Source: a virus
Virus record (IMG/VR): IMGVR_UViG_3300049215_000026
Span: 1 to 40,329 of that record
Strand: one strand, 5' to 3'
DNA length: 40,329 bases
Below are positions 29,001 through 36,186 of this stretch, in pieces; the first letter of the stretch is position 1, and every line of letters begins with the position of its first letter. The notes beneath the pieces are model-generated. The model was given only the letters and a program-made list of their open reading frames with translations, was not told where the DNA came from and ran no database searches. Made by a program: the position numbers and the translations under genes.

Positions 29001-29216
29001 CAGATACGGGATGCCCGCCCCTTGAGCGTTCTGCACCCCCTGAAAGCCCGCCTGCTGGTCGGGCGTGAACCCGGCAACACGGGGACCACCATACTGCTGC
29101 AGCGGCTTGGCCGCAGCGCTGGTGAGGATGTTGGCAATCCCCTGGTATGCCTGCAGAGCCTGCTTCGACGGCTGGTTCGTCTGCGTGGTGGTCTGGTTCT
29201 TCGAGAAGAGACCCAT
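26046..29216 (-). CDS. large internal virion protein, 1056 aa, Gln/Asn-rich
   Basis: The N-terminus MGLFSKNQTTTQTNQPSKQA, followed by GPRVAGFTPDQQAGF, then FYNPYQQSVIDATMANINRN and the Ala/Gln-rich ASGASPFGGDRAGVAAAELA, is typical of large internal virion proteins of rhizobial-type phages. The middle (about 330-760) is low-complexity with Pro/Gly/Ala runs. The C-terminal 250 residues are helical (SELNKLKAKDVGDYIDAGKA). The ATG directly follows the TAG of the GNAT gene. Likely an ejection protein of the tail/capsid vertex; no catalytic residues found. Confidence 0.75.
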   Translation of the reverse strand: MGLFSKNQTTTQTNQPSKQALQAYQGIANILTSAAAKPLQQYGGPRVAGFTPDQQAGFQGVQNAQGAGIPYLNAASQYASQGAAPITSIPQVGSQQFSQAGLSQFYNPYQQSVIDATMANINRNNAVQQNQLVGNAIASGASPFGGDRAGVAAAELARNQALASNQTMADLASQGYNTALGAFQNQQGLNQQASAQNASNYLNTSQFNNQSAANAANQFANFGNQAQQQALTGASALLQTGGLQQQLAQNQLDVPYQNFQQQQAYPMQQAQWLTSLLSGAQPNLGGTTSSTQPGPSGLSQAAGLGMGILGLGTNTVGAGLLGLRRGGIADFDAGGTTEPPNPAAVGAQGWTELPEPQSAGPAPQAGIGSFSFMPAAGRGDIAIPQMNAASMIPAGMGAQSYPEATNAASAVTSTLPDYLNALPQINFKQFTPIKTGWGSKAFGTPGLIGAIRKFPGLIDVNAKQPSAGVSGGFKRGGLPDYDVGGGADAGVSEDPSQRPFGGIDLGIGTAGLKAPTPAGLADIDPNKGVREVVSASPPADPEAAKSADPHPKIVDDGKNQMLVYNGGAESIPGLPSPSRSGTKWDKFLQSPNAAMVQAGLATMAGQSPFPLVNIGQGLQQGLQAWQNQRLMNQKLAMEQQQLLMGNVKQDAAGNLVAVRPTGDPSNPYKVVYLTGGDGGNPFGAGAAPAGVPSAGPPAGASGALPPPAGGAGPPSMAGAPAPSAGNWDDNAERAAYGQLWSSTSNVKPTEDISAYRAFLQQQFARKVPADQVPDIAEFKRQIKPPDVALTGESELNKLKAKDVGDYIDAGKAARARLQYANLMQDALNRGGDNIWTGAGADFVRTVKTALSNAGIDVAGMGETDVLSKGSILLATEGTKALSSRPSQFEFQKNIEANPGLVMSKPGSQLMLSIIRQQAQADFDLATLARHVKDPTDWADVVDKYYAEHPLMSPWDPKKPLTDEVAEQALGVKAGQGQPSDAEPPPAGVSPDEWKYLTPDERRLFQQKGNGSSGAPAAPPAPPAPALVPQPPVPQFAPPAKHHLDDPGGMMWNYGNG

Positions 29217-29918
29217 CTACTGTGCTGGCCTTCCTTCCTCGCCCGCCGCCTCATGCCCACTGCCAGAGCCGTTCATCCTGCCCGCTCTGTCGTGAACCGC
29301 CTTCAGTTTCTCCAGCGCCTGCTCGCGCGTGAGATGCCGCCCGTTGCCCTTGCCGTTCTTCTCGGCCTTGAGCACCCGGTCGACCGCCGTTCGGTACTCG
29401 TCGAGCAGCCGGCCTTCCTCTTCCTCGCGGTCCGCCACCGCTTCCACTTCGGGGGCGAGCCTCGGTATCTTGCCGCCCATGAAGTAGCCGCCAACCGGCG
29501 TCAGTTGCCGGCGGTAAAGGCGCATCTTCGCTTCCACCCGCTGCGTGCTGACGATGCCGATGAAGAGCGGGATGCCGAGTTGTTCCGCCGCCGTCTTGGC
29601 GAACAGGATCAGCCGCTTGGCATGGTCCGACTTGCGGTGATCCGGCCGGACGTAGTTGAAGCACTCGGCGAGATACCAGTCGTCGGAATAGTCCTGCTGG
29701 GCGAGGCGGAGCCCGATGGCCCCCTCGATCTTCTCCGGTCCCCGGATAATGCCGACCATGCCGGTGCGCGGGTCGAACAGGGAGGCGCACATCAGCGCCG
29801 CCTTGTGCTCGTTCATCGAGAACAGGGCGTTCTCGTTCCAGATGGCGACCATCATCTGGTAGACTTCCGGGGCGTCCTCCGGCTTGGCGAACGCCACCCC
29901 GTGGTACTTGTCGGTCAT
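29217..29918 (-). CDS. phage GNAT-family N-acetyltransferase, 233 aa
   Basis: ATG at 29918 overlaps the TGA of the SIS-domain gene (ATGA) and has GGGAG upstream. The core (about 5-155) has the GNAT rhythm: MTDKYHGVAFAKPEDAPEVY, VGIIRGPEKIEGAIGLRLAQ, DWYLAECFNYVRPDHRKSDH, AKRLILFAKTAAEQLGIPLF. RKSDHAKRLI holds the acetyl-CoA pyrophosphate loop. The C-terminal 80 residues are charged and helical. This family is a usual neighbour of internal virion genes in rhizobial phages; the substrate is unknown. Confidence 0.75.
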   Translation of the reverse strand: MTDKYHGVAFAKPEDAPEVYQMMVAIWNENALFSMNEHKAALMCASLFDPRTGMVGIIRGPEKIEGAIGLRLAQQDYSDDWYLAECFNYVRPDHRKSDHAKRLILFAKTAAEQLGIPLFIGIVSTQRVEAKMRLYRRQLTPVGGYFMGGKIPRLAPEVEAVADREEEEGRLLDEYRTAVDRVLKAEKNGKGNGRHLTREQALEKLKAVHDRAGRMNGSGSGHEAAGEEGRPAQ

Positions 29919-30529
29919 ACCACCGACTCCCATTTTGCCGTCCTCTCCTGCAGGCGGGGATGCGTGACGATGGCGTGCCAGATAACCGCCTGGAACGCCT
30001 CGGCATGCGGGGTGACACGCTCGGGGCTGACGGTCGGCACGACAACGCAGGCGTCTGCCATGCGCTTCGTATAACCCCCGTCTCGGCCCACAATGCCGAG
30101 GATGGGCGAAGCGATCGCTCTGGCGTATTCAAGCGCCTTGACGATCGGCATCGAGACGCCCTTCTCGACGCTGCCGCCGCCCACGGACAGGACCAGCACC
30201 ACGTCAAGCACACTGAGGTCATGCGCTCGCAACCACTCGGCGAAGCAGGTATCCCAGCCTTCATCGTTGATGCGCGCCGTCAGTTCCGATGCGTTGTCCG
30301 TCGGCGTCATGGCATTAATGCCGCAGAGCTTGCGGAAATCGTTTACCGCATGCGATGCGTTGGCCGCTGATCCGCCGATACCGAAAATGAACAGTCGCTT
30401 GTGCCGCGTCTTGAGGCGCGCAAGATAGTTCACCATCTCCTCGATCTGGCCGATATCAAGGCTTTGTGCGATGGTGGCGACCTCGTCAAAGTAGGTGCGC
30501 AAATAAGGCATCGGCCCTCCCGCCGTCAT
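29915..30529 (-). CDS. SIS-domain phosphoheptose isomerase-like (GmhA-type) protein
   Basis: The protein contains LFIFGIGGSAANASHAVNDF, which matches the GmhA signature GNGGSAADAQHFAAEL, and GINAMTPTDNASELTARIND (GmhA: SLTDNVSxLTAxANDxxY), then DVVLVLSVGGGSVEKG (sugar-phosphate loop) and ALEYARAIASPILGIVGRDG. GmhA turns sedoheptulose 7-phosphate into heptose 7-phosphate for LPS core or ADP-heptose. Start 30529 has AGGAG; 30511 is an alternative with tight GGGAGGG. It is one of two enzyme genes among virion genes. Confidence 0.75.
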   Translation of the reverse strand: MTAGGPMPYLRTYFDEVATIAQSLDIGQIEEMVNYLARLKTRHKRLFIFGIGGSAANASHAVNDFRKLCGINAMTPTDNASELTARINDEGWDTCFAEWLRAHDLSVLDVVLVLSVGGGSVEKGVSMPIVKALEYARAIASPILGIVGRDGGYTKRMADACVVVPTVSPERVTPHAEAFQAVIWHAIVTHPRLQERTAKWESVV

Positions 30530-30562
30530 GTCTTTCTCCTGAAAGAAAACGCGCTGAAACTT

Positions 30563-31732
30563 TCAGAGCTTTGGTCCCGGCAGGCGCATCATGCGCTGCG
30601 CGATCTGCTTGCGGGCGGACTGGACCCAGCGGCCCAGGTTGCGATGCCCCTCGTTCATGTCGCCGCCACCGACCGCCATCACGTCCTCGGGCGGGACGAC
30701 CATCTCGCCGCCGGCCGCGATGATGTCGACCGGATCGCCGCTATTGCCGTCAGCCGAACCACCCGATGCCAGTGGGGCCGGGTTCTTGCCGAACACGATC
30801 GGAGGCCGGTGATGCTGGCCCATGACCCGCATCTTCATCCGGTGCGGGTTGAGCATTTCGTTGATGATCTTCGCCCCGCCGTGGGTATTGCCCTGCCCGA
30901 CGCCTGAAACCACGTCGGCGGGGATGACGAAGGAGTCCTTCGGGACGGTCAGCGGAAGCTGGTCGGTGCGGCCGGGGACGGCCGAGTTGATCATGCCGAC
31001 ATGCACCGGCTTGGGCATCTGCGGCCTTGGAACATGCGCGATGCCGCCCTTGGCGAAGTTTCCGGCAGTCGGGTCCAGCCCCTTCAGCGTGGCCGCCTTC
31101 TTCTGCAGAAGCATTTGCATCGCCGGGTCCATCAGGCCGTTGTCGCGGGATGACCTAGCGGCGTCAGCGTTCTCAAAATGCGGCGCACCGGGAGCGGCAA
31201 GAGCCGCCGCACCCAGTCCGGCAGGCGGGGGCATGGTCGGCTGATCGGTCATGCGCGCAACCGGGTTCGCCGGCATCCACGCCTGCGCGTCCTTCGGCAG
31301 GAGGCCAATCCCGGCATTGATCCACGCCGTACTGGCTTTGTTCTCCGGCAGGCCGGTCGCAATGTCGTCGCTCCACGCCCGGTTCATGGCGGTGGCATGG
31401 TTGACGTTCGGGTCGTATTCCTTGTTGGCGGAAACGAACGGCTTGTCCTGCGGGACCAGCCGATCTGGCATCTGTAGATCAGAGATGGAAATGCCGGGAC
31501 GCGGGCGCGGCAGAGGCACGTCGGGCGACTGCAGGGCCTTCACCGTCTCGGCGGTCATGGTGCCGGTCGGGTCGATGCCATGCGCCTTCTGGAACGCCAT
31601 GATGGCGGCGTGGGTCTTGTCGCCGGCTACCCCGTCGATCTTGTCGTCGTAGAAGCCCTTCTTGGCGAGTTCCGACTGGATGTAGCGGTTGAAGGACGCG
31701 CCGCCAGCCTTATATGCGCTCAAACCAGCCAT
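30563..31732 (-). CDS. virion-associated protein with N-terminal peptidoglycan-binding domain
   Basis: This 389-residue protein (ATG 31732 by TGATG overlap) has a PG_binding_1 fold at residues 13-70: YIQSELAKKGFYDDKIDGVA GDKTHAAIMAFQKAHGIDPT GTMTAETVKAL. A Pro-rich linker and a C-terminal part with PLTVPKDSFVIPADVVSGVG and DIIAAGGEMVVPPEDVMAVG follow, the latter resembling phage virion proteins with repeated G-G-x-V-PP turns. No catalytic domain is visible. It probably helps the ejection apparatus engage the cell wall. Confidence 0.75.
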   Translation of the reverse strand: MAGLSAYKAGGASFNRYIQSELAKKGFYDDKIDGVAGDKTHAAIMAFQKAHGIDPTGTMTAETVKALQSPDVPLPRPRPGISISDLQMPDRLVPQDKPFVSANKEYDPNVNHATAMNRAWSDDIATGLPENKASTAWINAGIGLLPKDAQAWMPANPVARMTDQPTMPPPAGLGAAALAAPGAPHFENADAARSSRDNGLMDPAMQMLLQKKAATLKGLDPTAGNFAKGGIAHVPRPQMPKPVHVGMINSAVPGRTDQLPLTVPKDSFVIPADVVSGVGQGNTHGGAKIINEMLNPHRMKMRVMGQHHRPPIVFGKNPAPLASGGSADGNSGDPVDIIAAGGEMVVPPEDVMAVGGGDMNEGHRNLGRWVQSARKQIAQRMMRLPGPKL

Positions 31733-32031
31733 CACTTCACCTTCCGCTCGCGCCGCTTGCCGGCAGGCTCAGGCTCGGCAGCCACAGCCCTCGGAGCCGG
31801 CTTTGCCACCGTGCCAACCACCTCCCACTTCGAAATCCCCGGCACCAGGCCCTCCACCCGCTTGGCCCGCACCCAGTCCTCGTAGCGATAGTCATGGAAC
31901 TTGGAGAACGGTCGCGACTGGTTCAGCGTCGCGATCACCGTGTCCTTGTCCTCCACCGCCTGAACCTCGGCCCGCGTCACTTCGGACGGCAGGCCAACCG
32001 TCAGGACTTCCCCCACTTCAGGAATGCGCAT
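31732..32031 (-). CDS. small virion-region protein, 99 aa
   Basis: Starts MRIPEVGEVLTVGLPSEVTR and has a beta-barrel-like alternation, then SRPFSKFHDYRYEDWVRAKR and a Lys/Pro-rich tail (PEPAGKRRERKVK). Short phage proteins with the RPFSKxHxYRxxD pattern sit between fibre and injection genes in related genomes. Function unknown. Both ends overlap neighbours by one base (TGATG). Confidence 0.6.
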   Translation of the reverse strand: MRIPEVGEVLTVGLPSEVTRAEVQAVEDKDTVIATLNQSRPFSKFHDYRYEDWVRAKRVEGLVPGISKWEVVGTVAKPAPRAVAAEPEPAGKRRERKVK

Positions 32032-32966
32032 CAGCTGCCTTTCACAAATTCAAGGACGAATGCCACGCCCTGCGCCCCATTGCCCCCAGAGGCAGTGCCA
32101 CCACCATTCCACGACACACCGCCATTGCCGCCCGCGCCGTAGTTCGCGCCCGCAGCGCCGTTGGTATTCGTGCTGACGTTGCCGCCCCCGGCAGAGCCGC
32201 CCAGCGGGCCGGAGCCGCCGCGCCCGGTCATCAGCGCCACCGTGATGATGCTTGCCTTCGGCCCGGTCGTGCCCGAGTTGCCGACGAAGGTCAGGTCACC
32301 CGTACCGGCGACACCGCCCGCACCCGCCGTGCCGCTTGCCGTGCCATCGGAGCCGCCGCCGGCCGAACCACCCTTGCCGACGCAGATCGAGCCGATGGAC
32401 GTGTCGTTGCCGGCCGTGCCAGCGTTGTTGCCGGCCGAACCGCCGTTTGCCACCGCCCCGATGGTGACCGTCTGCGAGGCCCCCACCGTCGCGGCAGTGC
32501 TCAGCTTGATCGAGATACTGCCGCCACCGCCACCGCCACCGCCGGCAGCCGAGCCGCCCGCGCTGTTGGCCGAGCCGCCGCCCCCCGCCCCGCCCCCGAT
32601 GCATACCATCAGGCAGTAGAGCATTCCGCTCGTTGGGGTATAGGTACCGCCCGACGTGAACGTCTGCAGGGCAACCGTAACCAGCCCGTTCGCCCATACC
32701 GGGTTGGCGGATGAACCCTTGGTCTGCAGGAACTGGCCCGAGGTCCCGGCCGCCAGCGCCACCCATGCCGAAGCGTTGCGGTAGATCAGGTCTCCGCGCA
32801 CATCGCCGAGCTGGTCCAGCGCAACCTGCAGGGTATTGACAAACCCGTCGTTCAGCGCCGTCTGCAGGCCGTTGATGCCCGCGACCATGTCCTGCTTGGC
32901 TTTCAGATCAAGCGGGTTACCCGCCGCCATCGTGGGCAGCGAGGTCATGCGGTCATTGGGTGCCAT
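32031..32966 (-). CDS. glycine-rich tail fibre/adhesin protein, 311 aa
   Basis: The N-terminus MAPNDRMTSLPTMAAGNPLD and a helical segment (KQDMVAGINGLQTALNDGFV) may attach to the tail. AGTSGQFLQTKGSSANPVWA, then GGTYTPTSGMLYCLMVCIGG and a glycine-rich block ending GGNGAQGVAFVLEFVKGS, follow. The C-terminal 230 residues are a clear paralog of the 465-residue protein at 21595-22992. Two fibre tips with the same fold suggest two receptor-binding options or one fibre complex. Confidence 0.75.
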   Translation of the reverse strand: MAPNDRMTSLPTMAAGNPLDLKAKQDMVAGINGLQTALNDGFVNTLQVALDQLGDVRGDLIYRNASAWVALAAGTSGQFLQTKGSSANPVWANGLVTVALQTFTSGGTYTPTSGMLYCLMVCIGGGAGGGGSANSAGGSAAGGGGGGGGSISIKLSTAATVGASQTVTIGAVANGGSAGNNAGTAGNDTSIGSICVGKGGSAGGGSDGTASGTAGAGGVAGTGDLTFVGNSGTTGPKASIITVALMTGRGGSGPLGGSAGGGNVSTNTNGAAGANYGAGGNGGVSWNGGGTASGGNGAQGVAFVLEFVKGS

Positions 32967-34973
32967 TTACCTGCGTCCGGCGGGCGTCGAGAGGTAGCGA
33001 ATGGCGCCAAGCCTCACCAGGCTCTCGCCGTCGAAGTCCACCCGGATGGCAATCTGCCGCTTGCGGATGCGCACCGTGATGTAGGACGTGCTCGCCGTGA
33101 CCGTGTAAGGCCCGTAGGTGGTCGGCGTGTCCCCCGGAAAGTTCTGCCCGTAGAAGGTCAGCGTCAGGCTCGCATCAGCCGTCAGCCACTTGAAGTCCGG
33201 GATGATCTGCTGGATCGAAATGTAGATTGTGCCATCCGACACATCGGCATAGCCGCTGCGGGCGTAAATCCCGGTGATCGGACTGCCGTTGTCGGAAACG
33301 CCCGTCTCGTGCTGCTGCAGATAGCCGCTGCCGTCCACCCCGATCGGCATGCCGAAGATGCCTTGATCGATCCATGCGGTACGAACCAGTTCGCCCTCGT
33401 CCCACAGGTTGCCGAGCGCGTTCAGCTTCACATAGTTGCCGGGCTCGGTATCGTCCCCCGCCGCGAAGTAGAAGAATACCTCGTTGAACGGCGTGTCCCC
33501 GGCCGCAAAGCTCTTGTCGGAATAGTCCGACGCAACCCCGTTGGGGCCGAACACGTCATCCCAGACCGGCGTCACCAGCGGCTGCACACCACTTGGCCCG
33601 AGCATGAAAAAGTTCTTCTGGCTCATCCAGTAGATGTTCTGGTTGAGCACTGTGAAGGCATTCTGCGCGATCAGCCCGCACGTCTGCCCGATGATCGAGA
33701 ACGAGAAGATGTACGGCGTCTGGACGTAGTTCATCACCCACAGGTCGGTGTCGGTCCAGATATAGGCCGACTGCGGCCCTTGGAACGCCCCGACGATCTT
33801 CGATCCCCGCGACAGGCGGTAGCTGCCCGCCTGGTTGGTCGCCGAGGCCGTCCAGTCGGTGTTGTCGCCGGCATCGGACCAGCGGATCAGAAGCGGGTCA
33901 TGCGTGCCGGAACTCTCCGAGCCCCAGCAGACCACGATTTCCGCCGGCATGGAAACAAACATGCCGTTGTTCATGGTCGGCGCCGTGCCGATGACGGCAG
34001 CGACGTTCCCGTTCGATACCGGCGGCACCCACTGGTACAGCGCCCCTCCGGTCGGCACCGCCTGCAGGTTCTGGCCGAAGTTGTCGAGCGACCAGATGCG
34101 GAGCGGGTCGGTTGCAGCGGCGCCCGAGCTTACCCCCCAGGAACCACTACCCCAACTGCCGGCGCCCCAGCCGGTCGTGGTCGTGGTCGAGACGTTCCCA
34201 GTCGCCAGAAGATACTGCACCCGCGCTTGGTCGCTGTTCTCATACGCGTTCGTAGTGGACGTCGCCATGCCGGCTGCAGTAATCGTGAAAGTCGAGGACG
34301 AAGGGACCGTGTTGACGATGTAGTCCCCGCTGATGGTCAGGCCGCCAACAGAGGTCGACACCAGCACCGTGAACGTCGCGCCAACCCCATAGCCGTGGTT
34401 TGCCAGCGTGACCGTGACGGTCGACGACGTGTTGGTAGTATCGAACTTCGGCGAAGCTCCCCCAAGCGACACCGAAGATGCCGCCGCACTGGCCGCCGTG
34501 ATGGTGTAGTTATCGGAATCGATGATGGTGGCGACTTGGTAATAGCCCGACAGGACGATGCCGCCGATGGCGATCGGCACCACCATGTTGATCCAGTCGC
34601 CGACCGCAGCCCCGTTGCCGGTGTCGGTCACCTGAACCGACGTGCTCGATGCGGTGGTGGTGATGCCGCTGCCGAAGTTGGTCGTAGCGCGGATCGGCGT
34701 GATGTCGTTGAGCGTGCCGGCGGCGAAGAGCTGCAGGCGCTGTTCGGTGCCGACCGCGAGATAGTCGTTGGCGTCCAGGTCCTGCCAGGCATGCATCTGC
34801 CGGGCGGTTCCGGTCACGGCGGACGGGTTGAACTTCTGCCAGCCGCCGATGGGCTGGAGAAAGGTCTCGTCTTGCCAGCGGATCAGGTTGGCCGCCGACC
34901 AGCCGGTTGCATTGAGGGTTGGCGTCGGGTCGGTGGCGATGCCCGGCGACAGGGTAATCTTTGAAACCGCCAT
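32967..34973 (-). CDS. tail/packaged-DNA-stabilisation-like protein, 668 aa
   Basis: Begins MAVSKITLSPGIATDPTPTL, then WSAANLIRWQDETFLQPIGG WQKF, the opening of a widespread podovirus virion protein. Residues about 92-215 hold two related beta modules (VQVTDTGNGAAVGDWINMVV, VTLANHGYGVGATFTVLVST). The rest is beta-propeller-like: LWVMNYVQTPYIFSFSIIGQ and NIYWMSQKNFFMLGPSGVQP are typical. Similar proteins are tail or connector components. The modules also occur in the 397-residue protein upstream. Confidence 0.7.
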   Translation of the reverse strand: MAVSKITLSPGIATDPTPTLNATGWSAANLIRWQDETFLQPIGGWQKFNPSAVTGTARQMHAWQDLDANDYLAVGTEQRLQLFAAGTLNDITPIRATTNFGSGITTTASSTSVQVTDTGNGAAVGDWINMVVPIAIGGIVLSGYYQVATIIDSDNYTITAASAAASSVSLGGASPKFDTTNTSSTVTVTLANHGYGVGATFTVLVSTSVGGLTISGDYIVNTVPSSSTFTITAAGMATSTTNAYENSDQARVQYLLATGNVSTTTTTGWGAGSWGSGSWGVSSGAAATDPLRIWSLDNFGQNLQAVPTGGALYQWVPPVSNGNVAAVIGTAPTMNNGMFVSMPAEIVVCWGSESSGTHDPLLIRWSDAGDNTDWTASATNQAGSYRLSRGSKIVGAFQGPQSAYIWTDTDLWVMNYVQTPYIFSFSIIGQTCGLIAQNAFTVLNQNIYWMSQKNFFMLGPSGVQPLVTPVWDDVFGPNGVASDYSDKSFAAGDTPFNEVFFYFAAGDDTEPGNYVKLNALGNLWDEGELVRTAWIDQGIFGMPIGVDGSGYLQQHETGVSDNGSPITGIYARSGYADVSDGTIYISIQQIIPDFKWLTADASLTLTFYGQNFPGDTPTTYGPYTVTASTSYITVRIRKRQIAIRVDFDGESLVRLGAIRYLSTPAGRR

Positions 34974-34989
34974 TGATCTATGCTAAACT
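34961..34989 (+). promoter_or_regulatory. sigma70-like promoter on the plus strand inside the leftward operon
   Basis: TTGAAA (34961-34966), a 17-nt spacer, and TAAACT (34984-34989) make a good plus-strand promoter. AACTC/GAGTT (34986-34998) forms a palindrome directly over the -10 and start. It faces against the virion operon. A short ORF begins about 90 nt downstream. It may drive an antisense transcript or a small moron gene. Confidence 0.4.
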
Positions 34990-35078
34990 CTTTGAGTTGG
35001 CGGTAGGAACGAAGCTGGACGCTGTCCTGCGCACACCGTCTCCAGTGTGGGCTGTCCCGAGTCCAAAGGGCTGTGACA

Positions 35079-35254
35079 TGGCCAGCCACGGGCGCCCAAG
35101 GCTGATCGAAGACCAACGGCAGCGCAAACGACGGTTCGGTCTGCCGCCAACAAACATCACTGCCTCGGCGGGTTTGCGGTCGGTGCCGGCATCATGGGCG
35201 TCCACGCGCTTGACCAACTGCGCTTGCGGAACTCCACCACCATGTCGGACTTGA
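35079..35254 (+). CDS. possible small plus-strand ORF, 58 aa
   Basis: ATG at 35079 with AAAGGG eight nt upstream gives MASHGRPRLIEDQRQRKRRF GLPPTNITASAGLRS. The start resembles the GRPxLPEDxRRxxR opening of small phage DNA-binding proteins, but the rest is low-information and overlaps antisense the end of the adaptor gene by 98 nt. The 183-nt gap it partly fills has no leftward ORF. Weak call, mainly from the promoter 90 nt upstream. Confidence 0.3.
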
Positions 35255-35900
35255 GCAGGCTCTGGTAAGTGGCTTCCCACGACATGGTGGTCATCGGGTT
35301 GTCAGCCGATGGCGCCCCGCCGGACATTGCGGGACCGAGGTCGCGTTGCCATGAGAACCCCCACACGCAGCAGGCGGCGAAGAACAGTTCCGGCAGGTTG
35401 TTGGTCAACCACGTTGTGGTGGTCGTATTCGACAGCATGGCCGGGCGATAAACGCCGACCACTTCGACCTGGTAGGTGGCATCCGGGGCCGGGCCGAGGA
35501 CCAGCGTCGTGTCGTCCTGCAAGGCGAACTCCTTCGGCAGGCCGGTGCTGGTCACCGTGGGCCATTCGAAGTTCAGCTTTTCGAGCGACACCCGGTAGAG
35601 CGGATTGCGCGTGCCCGAGTTCGGCGCGGTCGAGGCCGGCGTGATGACGTTGGCGCTCTCAACGATGTAGATTGGCCCATTGCCGGCCCCCGAGGGCGTC
35701 GGAATGGTTGCCGTGCGCGTGCCCGAAACCAGCGTTACCGTCGCTGTGGCGTGCTGCGAGAGAAGGTCGAGGTCGTTCTCGATCCTGTCCGTGGCGTACT
35801 CGATGACGCGCGGCAGGATGGCGAGATAGTCGGCGTTGTCGGCCTCGACCTGCAGGACGTTGGCGAGGTCAGTGACCAGTTCGGAGTAGGTGAACGACAT
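35157..35900 (-). CDS. head-tail adaptor-like protein (SU10-type), 247 aa
   Basis: Begins MSFTYSELVTDLANVLQVEA, then ILPRVIEYATDRIENDLDLL, the typical helix-rich start of phage adaptor proteins. A beta sandwich follows (TVTLVSGTRTATIPTPSG, LVLGPAPDATYQVEVVGVYR). NLPELFFAACCVWGFSW and WEATYQSLLKSDMVVEFRKR close the fold. In related podoviruses this protein joins connector and tail; it stands among tail genes here. Its stop lies 183 nt from the downstream 668-residue gene. Confidence 0.7.
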   Translation of the reverse strand: MSFTYSELVTDLANVLQVEADNADYLAILPRVIEYATDRIENDLDLLSQHATATVTLVSGTRTATIPTPSGAGNGPIYIVESANVITPASTAPNSGTRNPLYRVSLEKLNFEWPTVTSTGLPKEFALQDDTTLVLGPAPDATYQVEVVGVYRPAMLSNTTTTTWLTNNLPELFFAACCVWGFSWQRDLGPAMSGGAPSADNPMTTMSWEATYQSLLKSDMVVEFRKRSWSSAWTPMMPAPTANPPRQ

Positions 35901-36182
35901 CTAGTTTTCCGCCTCCTGCAACTGCCACGGCGCCGGGCGCGGGTTGGCGATTGGCACCGGGTCGGCGGGAATGCGGAGCGCGCGGACCTGCTCGTTGCGC
36001 ACGTCGAGGCAGACTTCGCAGACGAGAAGGCCGGAGTTCACGAAGTGGTTGCCGGCCAAGATCGGCTGGAATTGCAACTTAGAGTGGTTGTAGACGAACC
36101 CGCAACGATCACAGCACGCAAGCGGATCGAGGGCGTTGGGGTCGATTGTCGCGTGCAACTGACCATGCGGCAAACTTCCCAT
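35901..36182 (-). CDS. phage zinc-ribbon protein, 93 aa
   Basis: ATG at 36182 has GCGGAG eight nt upstream, inside the end of the endonuclease gene. DPLACCDRCGFVYNHSKLQF and GLLVCEVCLDVRNEQVRALR form two Cys pairs of a zinc ribbon. The terminal PADPVPIANPRPAPWQLQE is a constant of this phage family, which sits among head-tail joining genes. Molecular role unknown. Confidence 0.75.
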   Translation of the reverse strand: MGSLPHGQLHATIDPNALDPLACCDRCGFVYNHSKLQFQPILAGNHFVNSGLLVCEVCLDVRNEQVRALRIPADPVPIANPRPAPWQLQEAEN

Positions 36183-36186
36183 CGGT

